Source: Amycolatopsis jiangsuensis (lineage in GTDB: Bacteria; Actinomycetota; Actinomycetes; Mycobacteriales; Pseudonocardiaceae). From it: a stretch of DNA of 64,000 bases. The first letter of the stretch is position 1. Each line of letters begins with the position of its first letter. Shown here one piece after another: positions 58,318 to 64,000 of the stretch. Both the position numbers and the translations under genes were made by a program. The stretch lies in contig NZ_JACHMG010000001.1 of NCBI RefSeq assembly GCF_014204865.1, forward strand, positions 3,436,501 to 3,500,500. Reading direction: 5' to 3'. Below the pieces are notes generated by a model. That model was not told where the DNA came from. It worked only from the letters and a program-made list of their open reading frames with translations, and ran no database searches.

Positions 58318-58878
58318 TCACCCGCCGTGGCGGGCCTGCCAGTCCGCCCGCCACAGCTCGTATTCGACCTCGCCCTCTTCGGTGCCCGGGAGCGGATCGT
58401 CGAACTGCGGGTGGAAGGTGCGCAGGTAGGCCAGTCCGGCCTTCTCCAGCACGCGCCGGGAAGCCAGGTTGACCGCCATGGTCTGCGCCCAGACCCGCTG
58501 CACGCCCAGTTCGGCGAATCCCCGGCCGATCAGCGCGCGGGATCCTTCGGTGGCGTAACCGCGACCCCAGGCCGAGGCTTTCAGCCGATAGCCGAGCTCC
58601 ACCTCGGTGGTACCGCCGTCGGCCGGCGGCTGCAACGACAGCCAGCCGAGAAACTGCCCGTCCGAACGATCGTGCGCGGCCCAGCGCCCGGCCGGCCCGA
58701 GTGCGTAGTCGCGCAGGATCGCGGGCAGTACCCGCTCCGCGATCTCCGCACGCGGGGTGGGGTTCCCGGTCAGGAACCGCATCACCGCCGGATCGCGGTC
58801 CAGCTCGACCAGCGTGTCCACGTCGGCTTCGGTGAACCGTCGCAACCGCAGCCGCTCGGTTTCCAGAACCACGTGCAC
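58318..58878 (-). CDS. GNAT-family N-acetyltransferase (RimJ/RimL type)
   Basis: A 186-residue acetyltransferase: LETERLRLRRFTEADVDTLVELDRDPAVMRFLTG is the usual N-terminus, and VELGYRLKASAWGRGYATEGSRALIGRGF is the acetyl-CoA pyrophosphate-binding loop. NLASRRVLEKAGL provides the C-terminal signature. GTG 58878 follows AAAGG seven bases upstream. The substrate is unknown. It is convergent with paaR at a six-base distance. Confidence 0.87.
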   Translation of the reverse strand: MHVVLETERLRLRRFTEADVDTLVELDRDPAVMRFLTGNPTPRAEIAERVLPAILRDYALGPAGRWAAHDRSDGQFLGWLSLQPPADGGTTEVELGYRLKASAWGRGYATEGSRALIGRGFAELGVQRVWAQTMAVNLASRRVLEKAGLAYLRTFHPQFDDPLPGTEEGEVEYELWRADWQARHGG

Positions 58879-58945
58879 GGGCGGTACCTTTCTCCGCGGG
58901 AGGAACCAGTGTCACCGGGTGCCGCCGCGCCGTCCACGGACTTAC

Positions 58946-59185
58946 TCAGTCGGCCTGCCACAGCAACGCCGCCCGCAGTTGTTCGATGAGCAGTTCGTCG
59001 TCCTCCTCGCTCGGGTCGGCACCGAGCGGGATCCAGCGCTGCGCGACCAGCTCCCCGTTGTCGTAGCGGCTGATCAGGATACCCGCGTAGGACAGCGCGG
59101 CACCGTCGCAGCGGACGTGCCGGCGCTGGAGGCACACCGAGGCCCGGCGCCCGGACCTGCCCGGGCTGTGTTCACTACCGTCCAT
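58946..59185 (-). CDS. Small hypothetical protein
   Basis: Seventy-nine residues starting MDGSEHSPGRSGRR behind CAGGAG at good spacing. The core reads LSYAGILISRYDNGELVAQRWIPLGADPSEEDDELLIEQLRAALLWQAD; one cysteine pair-like region (CLQRRHVRC) is near the N-terminus. I do not recognise a family. It lies 67 bases upstream of the acetyltransferase on the same strand and could be co-transcribed with it. Confidence 0.6.
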   Translation of the reverse strand: MDGSEHSPGRSGRRASVCLQRRHVRCDGAALSYAGILISRYDNGELVAQRWIPLGADPSEEDDELLIEQLRAALLWQAD

Positions 59186-59338
59186 CGTGCTCCTGACCGT
59201 GGGCGTTCGCTCGATCCGTCGCACGGCGGGGCGGGGAAGTTACCCGCACGCCGTTCCGGTTGGGTAACGGCACCGCCCGCGGAGGACCAGGTGCCCGCCC
59301 GGTTGACAACCGCGGTCACCGGCGGCGAGGCTGGCCGG

Positions 59339-59995
59339 ATGACAGGCGGACCCCGCCGCCGGCTCGAACCGGCGCAGCGCAGGGCCGAAATCCTGGCCGC
59401 GGCACGCACCTGCTTCGGGGCCGGCAGCTACTCCACGGTGTCCACTTCGGACATCGCGGAGGCGGCCGGGGTGGCCCGGCCGCTGATCAACCACTACTTC
59501 GGCGGTAAACGCGAGCTGTACCTGGAAGTGGTGCGGCAGCTGATGATCGTGCCCGCACCGGTGGTCGACGCGTTGCCCGACGGGCCGGTCCGGGCCCGGC
59601 TCACGGTCGGCATCGACCGCTGGATCGACGTGGTGGAGCGCAACCGCGACGCCTGGCTCACCGTGATCGGCCCGGAGGCCGCCGCGCACGATCCGGAGGT
59701 GGAACGGATCGTGCTCGAAGCGGACGAAATCGCCGCCGACCGCGTGCTTTCCGCGGCGCTGATGACCGACGTCGCGCACGGCCGTACCCCACTGCGCGCG
59801 ATGATCCGCGCCTACGGCGGAATGCTGCGGGCCGCGTCCCGGGAATGGCTGGTCCGCGGCACGCTGCAGCGTCCGGAGTTGCGCACCTTCCTCGTCGAAT
59901 CACTGGTGCAGCTGCTCGAGGTCACCTACCCGGCGGTACTCGCGGAACCGAGCGCCGGACGTACGCGGCCGGAGTCGTCCCCGTCCACCGCTTGA
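59339..59995 (+). CDS. TetR-family transcriptional regulator
   Basis: A 218-residue TetR protein: HTH RRAEILAAARTCFGAGSYSTVSTSDIAEAAGVARPLINHYFGGKRELYLEVV, then an unassigned ligand domain. ATG 59339 is the start near a typical N-terminus; the frame is open upstream. Its 3' end overlaps the convergent AraC gene by 74 bases, so both C-termini are encoded on opposite strands of the same DNA. The nearest non-overlapping neighbour is the divergent small hypothetical gene. Confidence 0.83.
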   Translation: MTGGPRRRLEPAQRRAEILAAARTCFGAGSYSTVSTSDIAEAAGVARPLINHYFGGKRELYLEVVRQLMIVPAPVVDALPDGPVRARLTVGIDRWIDVVERNRDAWLTVIGPEAAAHDPEVERIVLEADEIAADRVLSAALMTDVAHGRTPLRAMIRAYGGMLRAASREWLVRGTLQRPELRTFLVESLVQLLEVTYPAVLAEPSAGRTRPESSPSTA

Positions 59996-60971
59996 ACGCG
60001 TAGATGAAGCTGGACGCCTCCGCGTACCCCAGGCGCAGCGCGACATCCTCCACCGACAGCACGCCGGTGTTCAGCATTTCCTCGGCCAGCGCGTGCCGGA
60101 CCTCGTCCAGCAGCTGACGGTAGCCGGTGCCGGCCTCGGTCAGGCGGCGGCGCAACGTCCGGGCGCTCATCGTCAGCTGCCGCGCGATCGCGTCCATCCC
60201 GGCGTCCACCCCGCCGAGCCGCACCAGCCGTTCCCGCACCAGCTGCGCGGTACCCGACCGCCTACGGCGGCGGGCGACGAGCTCGTCGCACTGCGCGGCA
60301 CACAACGCCACGGTCTGGTCGTTGGCCTGCGGCAGCGGGCGGTCCAGCAGCGCCGGGTCCAGCGTCGCCCGGTGCTGCTGTGCGCCGAACTCGGGGGCCA
60401 GCCCGAAAACGTCCACATAGGAATCCACAGTGTCCGGTACGGGATGCCGGAACTCCAGACGCCGCAACGAGATGTCCGGAAGCAGGTCCCGCATCACCGT
60501 GTGGATCGCGGAAAGGTCACGCAGGACCAGGAACCGCGCCACGTCTGGGGGAACCCGCGCGTCGTCCAGGACCAGTCCGACGCCGTCGCCGTCCAGCTCG
60601 ACGTGCGGGATGCAGAAGGTGAAGCTCAGGTCCAGATACCGCAGCGCGAACTCCATCGCGTCCCGCATGGTCGTGCTGCTGATGCAGGCGAACCCGAAGA
60701 TGCCGAAAGTGGACGCGCGATAGCGGCTGCCGAGATCGAGCGCGACGTCGTCTCCGGAGCCTGCCGTCGAGCACAGCGCGCGCACCACGGCCAGCTCCTG
60801 GTGGGCGTCGAGCTGCCGTTCCGGGGCACGCAGCTCCTCCGGCGACGTTGCGGGCAGCAGCCGTTCGGGCGCAATCCCGCGTTCCTCGGCGAACCGCAGC
60901 ATGAGCAGCACGCTCGCGGTGCCGCGCGGGTAGTCCCAGTCCCGGATCGCGGGGGCGGCCAGCTCGGTCAT
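59922..60971 (-). CDS. AraC-family transcriptional regulator
   Basis: A 349-residue protein with an N-terminal arabinose-binding-like/AraC ligand domain (DUF-type, ASTFGIFGFACISSTTMRDAMEFALRYL) and a C-terminal AraC HTH pair (GMDAIARQLTMSARTLRRRLTEAGTGYRQLLDEVRHALAEEML, then VEDVALRLGYAEASSFIYAFKRWTGTTPAAYVRRS). This layout occurs in regulators of lipid or sterol oxidation genes. Direct repeats lie 60 bases apart in the promoter region shared with the flavin monooxygenase, its probable target. The C-terminus overlaps the convergent TetR gene. Confidence 0.87.
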   Translation of the reverse strand: MTELAAPAIRDWDYPRGTASVLLMLRFAEERGIAPERLLPATSPEELRAPERQLDAHQELAVVRALCSTAGSGDDVALDLGSRYRASTFGIFGFACISSTTMRDAMEFALRYLDLSFTFCIPHVELDGDGVGLVLDDARVPPDVARFLVLRDLSAIHTVMRDLLPDISLRRLEFRHPVPDTVDSYVDVFGLAPEFGAQQHRATLDPALLDRPLPQANDQTVALCAAQCDELVARRRRRSGTAQLVRERLVRLGGVDAGMDAIARQLTMSARTLRRRLTEAGTGYRQLLDEVRHALAEEMLNTGVLSVEDVALRLGYAEASSFIYAFKRWTGTTPAAYVRRSVPRVPPGR

Positions 60972-61047
60972 GGCCGGAATTATGGATCAGGACCCGCGTC
61001 GCGTCGACCGGTACCCGGCGGACCCGCACCTGGCCGGAATTCTCGAT
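60971..61047. promoter_or_regulatory. Direct repeats in AraC/monooxygenase promoter
   Basis: TGGCCGGAATTATGGAT (60971-60987) and TGGCCGGAATTCTCGAT (61031-61047) match at 15 of 17 positions and start exactly 60 bases apart, about six helical turns. AraC-family proteins often bind spaced direct repeats. The left copy overlaps the araC start and the right copy lies 56 bases before the monooxygenase ATG. Confidence 0.5.
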
Positions 61048-61102
61048 TCACTGACCGTTCGCAGCCTTCCGCCGCGGAGAAGGGCCTGGGTAGCTTCGGG
61101 GA

Positions 61103-62560
61103 ATGGGTGATACGGCAGGGACGCCATCGGTGCTGATCGTCGGCACCGGGTTCGGCGGGATCGGCGCGGCCGTCGAGCTGAAGCGGGCCGGCTTCCACGA
61201 CTTCACGGTCCTGGAGCGCGCGCAGGAGCCGGGTGGCGTGTGGCGCGAGAACACCTATCCCGGCGCGGCCTGTGACGTGCCCTCGCCGCTGTACTCGTTC
61301 TCCTTCGAGCCCAACCCGTTCTGGCCGCGGCGCTACTCCGGGCAGCGCGACATCCACGCCTACCTCAAGCACGTGATCGAGAAGTACGGCATCGACAAGC
61401 ACATCCGCTACGGCCGCGAGGTCACCACCGCCGCGTTCGACCAAGACCGCTGGCGCGTGGAAACCGCGCAGGGCGAGACCTTCGAGGCCACGGTGTTCGT
61501 CCCGGCCGTCGGCCAGCTCTCCCGGCCCGCGCTGCCCTCGATCCCCGGCCGCGAAAGCTTCGCCGGACCGGCGTTCCACTCCGCGGAGTGGGACCACGAC
61601 GTCTCACTGGAGGGCAAGCGCGTCGCGGTGATCGGAACCGGCGCGAGCGCGGTGCAGTTCGTCCCGGAGATCCGCAAACGCGCGGCGAAGGTGACGGTCT
61701 TCCAGCGCAACCCGCCCTACATCCTGGCCCGGCACGACACCCGGTACGCGCGCTGGCAGAAGTGGCTGTTCCGCCGGGTGCCGGCCACGCAGCTGCTCGG
61801 CCGGGTGCGGATCTTCCTGCTCGCCGAGTACGCGAGCTACGCGCTGGCCGGGCACCCGTGGCTGATCAAGCCGTTCGAGCTGCGGACCGCGCAGCTGCGC
61901 CGCCGCCACGTCAAGGATCCGGCGCTGCGGCGCCGGCTCAAGCCGGACTATCCCATGGGCTGCAAGCGGATCCTGTTCGCCAACGACTACCTGCCCGCGC
62001 TGGCGCAGCCGAACGTCGACGTGGTCACCGACCCGATCCGCGAGATCACCCCGCGCGGGGTACGCACCGCGGACGGGACCGAGCACGAAGCCGACGTGCT
62101 GATCCACGGCACCGGGTTCAAGGCGACGGAGTTCCTCGGCCCGATGAAGGTGCTCGGCCTCGGCGGCCGGTCACTCGCGCAGACCTGGCGCGACGGCGCA
62201 CGGGCCTACCTCGGCCTGACCGTGCCCGGATTCCCGAATCTCTTCTGCGTCTACGGCCCGAACACCAACCTCGGCACCGGATCCATCGTCTACCTGCTGG
62301 AGCGCCAGGCCCGTTACCTGCGCCAGGCGGTGCAGGTGCTCGCCCGGCCCGGAGTGTCCTATCTGGACGTGCGCGAGGACGTCGAGGAACGCTACGACCG
62401 GGAGCTGCAGCGGCGCCTCGGCAGCAGTGTCTGGACCGGGTGCACGAGCTGGTACCGGCAGCCCGACGGTCGCGTGAGCACCAACTGGCCCGGCCTGGTC
62501 ACCGAGTACGACCGGCGCACCCGCACCTTCGACCCCGCGGACTACCGGGTGGTGGCATGA
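61103..62560 (+). CDS. Flavin-containing (Baeyer-Villiger type) monooxygenase
   Basis: A 485-residue flavoprotein. FAD motif VGTGFGGIGAAVEL (about residues 12-25), the Baeyer-Villiger fingerprint F-x-G-x3-H-x3-W as FAGPAFHSAEW at 153-163, and the NADPH motif VAVIGTGASAVQFVPEI from about 174. HGTGFKATEFLGP follows. It inserts oxygen into ketones or oxidises a lipid-like substrate, using NADPH and O2. ATG 61103 begins at the normal N-terminus. It overlaps the downstream GMC oxidase gene by four bases, so the two act together, probably on sterols or similar alicyclic lipids. Confidence 0.87.
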   Translation: MGDTAGTPSVLIVGTGFGGIGAAVELKRAGFHDFTVLERAQEPGGVWRENTYPGAACDVPSPLYSFSFEPNPFWPRRYSGQRDIHAYLKHVIEKYGIDKHIRYGREVTTAAFDQDRWRVETAQGETFEATVFVPAVGQLSRPALPSIPGRESFAGPAFHSAEWDHDVSLEGKRVAVIGTGASAVQFVPEIRKRAAKVTVFQRNPPYILARHDTRYARWQKWLFRRVPATQLLGRVRIFLLAEYASYALAGHPWLIKPFELRTAQLRRRHVKDPALRRRLKPDYPMGCKRILFANDYLPALAQPNVDVVTDPIREITPRGVRTADGTEHEADVLIHGTGFKATEFLGPMKVLGLGGRSLAQTWRDGARAYLGLTVPGFPNLFCVYGPNTNLGTGSIVYLLERQARYLRQAVQVLARPGVSYLDVREDVEERYDRELQRRLGSSVWTGCTSWYRQPDGRVSTNWPGLVTEYDRRTRTFDPADYRVVA

Positions 62561-64000
62561 ACTTCGACTACGACGTGGTGGTCGTCGGCTCCGGCTTCGG
62601 CGGCAGCGTGACCGCGCTGCGGCTGACCGAGAAGGGCTACCGGGTGGGGGTGCTGGAGACCGGCCGCCGCTTCGCCGACGACGAGTTCGCCAAGACCTCG
62701 TGGCGCCTGCGGAAGTACCTGTGGGCGCCGAAGCTCGGCTGCTACGGGATCCAGCGGCTGACCTTGCTGCGCAACACGTTCATCATGAGCGGTTCGGGCG
62801 TCGGCGGCGGTTCGCTGGTGTACGCGAACACGCTCTACGAACCGCCGGACACCTTCTACGCCGATCCGCAGTGGGCGCACATCACCGACTGGAAAGCCGA
62901 GCTGGCGCCCTACTACGACCAGGCCAAACGCATGCTCGGCGTGCTCGAGAACCCGTTCACCACGCCGGCCGACGAGGTGCTGCGCGAGGTCGCCGTCGAC
63001 CTGGGCATCGGGCACACCTACCGGCGCACCCCGGTCGGCGTGTACTTCGGCGAACGGCCCGGTGAGCAGACACTCGACCCGTTCTTCGGCGGCGCGGGAC
63101 CGGCTCGGCGCGGGTGCACCCAGTGCGGTGAGTGCATGACCGGCTGCCGCGTCGGGGCGAAGAACACCACCGTGAAGAACTACCTGTACCTGGCTGAAAA
63201 AGCCGGCGCGCGCGTGCACGCGCTGACGACCGTGGTGTCCGTGCGCCCGATCGACGGCGGCTACGCGGTGGACACCGAACGCACCGGCCGCTGGGTCCGA
63301 AAAGGACGGCGGACTTTCACCGCCCGGCAAGTCGTCTTCTCCGCGGCTTCGCTGGGCACGCAACGGCTGTTGCACCGGATGCGCGACACCGGCACGTTGC
63401 CCGGTCTCTCGCCGCGACTGGGCGTGTTGGCCCGCACCAACTCCGAGGCCATCCTCGCCGCGCGTTCGCTGCGCACGGACACCGACTACACGCGGGGCGT
63501 CGCGATCACGTCTTCGATCCATCCGGACGCCGTCACGCACGTCGAACCGGTGCGCTACGGCAAGGGCAGCAACCTGCTCGGCCTGATGGCGACCGTGCTG
63601 GTGGACGCACAGGACGGCAAGCGCCGATGGGTGCTGGGACTGCGGGAACTGGCCCGGAATTGGCGGCACCTGCCACGGCTGCACAATCCGCGGCGCTGGT
63701 CGGAGCGGATGATCGGCCTGCTGGTGATGCAGACGCTCGACAACTCCGTGACCACCTACACCCGGCGCGGCCTGCTCGGCAGGCGGATGACGACGAAACA
63801 GGGCACCGGCGAACCGAGCCCGGACTGGATCCCGGCCGGGCACGAGGTGACCCGCCGCGTCGCCGGCAAGATCGGCGGACTGCCCCAAGGTGCCTGGACG
63901 GACCTGGCGAACATCCCGCTCACCGGTCACTTCATCGGCGGCTGCGCGATCGGCGACTCACCGGAGACCGGCGTCGTGGACCCGTACCAGCGGCTGTACG
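62557..64000 (+). CDS. GMC-type (cholesterol-oxidase-like) oxidoreductase, 3'-truncated by window
   Basis: The ATG at 62557 overlaps the monooxygenase stop (ATGA), and the frame is open to the right edge, giving 481 residues without a stop. The N-terminus is an FAD motif VVVGSGFGGSVTALRLTEKG. SGSGVGGGSLVYANTLYEPP is the second flavin loop. A C-x2-C-x2-C-x3-C cluster (Cys187, 190, 193, 197; CTQCGECMTGC) is the ferredoxin-like insertion typical of ChoD-like enzymes. FIGGCAIGDSPETGVVDPYQRLY approaches the C-terminus. It probably oxidises a sterol 3-hydroxyl or related alcohol, but activity on cholesterol is not shown by sequence. Confidence 0.85.
   Translation, partial: MNFDYDVVVVGSGFGGSVTALRLTEKGYRVGVLETGRRFADDEFAKTSWRLRKYLWAPKLGCYGIQRLTLLRNTFIMSGSGVGGGSLVYANTLYEPPDTFYADPQWAHITDWKAELAPYYDQAKRMLGVLENPFTTPADEVLREVAVDLGIGHTYRRTPVGVYFGERPGEQTLDPFFGGAGPARRGCTQCGECMTGCRVGAKNTTVKNYLYLAEKAGARVHALTTVVSVRPIDGGYAVDTERTGRWVRKGRRTFTARQVVFSAASLGTQRLLHRMRDTGTLPGLSPRLGVLARTNSEAILAARSLRTDTDYTRGVAITSSIHPDAVTHVEPVRYGKGSNLLGLMATVLVDAQDGKRRWVLGLRELARNWRHLPRLHNPRRWSERMIGLLVMQTLDNSVTTYTRRGLLGRRMTTKQGTGEPSPDWIPAGHEVTRRVAGKIGGLPQGAWTDLANIPLTGHFIGGCAIGDSPETGVVDPYQRLY

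Noticed and set aside
1..64000. tRNA, rRNA or known riboswitch genes
   Set aside because: Reading both strands I found no tRNA cloverleaf with CCA-adjacent features, rRNA segments, or conserved riboswitch cores that I could support.

Overview
The window is chromosomal DNA of a high-GC actinomycete. Strong G/C third-position bias, frequent GTG starts, ATGA/GTGA gene overlaps, a DivIVA-like coiled-coil protein, a DUF3558 lipoprotein, an ESX-like small helical protein, SPW and DUF3817 membrane proteins and crotonyl-CoA carboxylase/reductase together suggest the Pseudonocardiaceae, most likely an Amycolatopsis relative. The genus is an inference. I see no tRNA, rRNA, insertion sequence, CRISPR array or prophage.

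Layout. 0-4 kb: the 3' end of an oxidoreductase-methyltransferase fusion, a 28-29 bp tandem repeat, a divergent monooxygenase/MarR pair, a 15 bp tandem repeat and a secreted GH18 chitinase behind a DasR-like operator. 4-17 kb: mostly housekeeping genes (acid phosphatase, two methyltransferases with an enoyl-CoA hydratase, ABC ATPase, glycogen phosphorylase, zinc protease, thioredoxin-TPR protein, thiamine-binding protein, MarR, DUF3817). Among them is a cysteine dioxygenase-rhodanese operon behind a Cys-containing leader peptide. 17-28 kb: a mannoside-use locus of two secreted GH92 alpha-mannosidases divergent from lacI-manA-ABC importer. Two matching LacI-type palindromes tie the two arms together. 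28-34 kb: a LytS/LytTR two-component system followed by two small-membrane-protein plus sodium:solute symporter pairs. 34-41 kb: a PEP-mutase-like/AhpD-like operon, then an accessory and decaying block. This block holds an interrupted remnant, a lipoprotein pseudogene with a stop and a frameshift, an XRE-TPR regulator with two small genes, a DUF3558/ESX-like operon, and a cyclophilin pseudogene with a frameshift and a missing C-terminus. 40-50 kb: serine protease, meaB, thiolase, methylmalonyl-CoA epimerase, TetR/SPW, ccr, DivIVA-like protein, universal stress protein and an adenylate cyclase. 50-58 kb: a phenylacetate catabolism locus, paaZABCDE divergent from paaIKR, with two 22 bp operators between them. 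58-64 kb: acetyltransferase, small hypothetical protein, TetR, AraC, and a flavin monooxygenase followed by a cholesterol-oxidase-like GMC enzyme that runs off the right end.

How the genes work together. Several loci are nutrient modules with a local regulator and visible operator candidates: chitin (DasR-like site), mannosides (LacI), organic acids (LytS/LytTR), phenylacetate (PaaR) and probably sterol-like lipids (AraC). The thiolase, Ccr, epimerase and MeaB genes supply steps of ethylmalonyl-CoA/methylmalonyl-CoA metabolism, but no mutase lies in the window. I did not find a clearly new multi-gene system. The most interesting items are the cdo leader peptide, the paired LacI operators, the decay block at 35.7-40.4 kb, the two tandem-repeat tracts, and unexplained shared palindromes upstream of ccr and usp.
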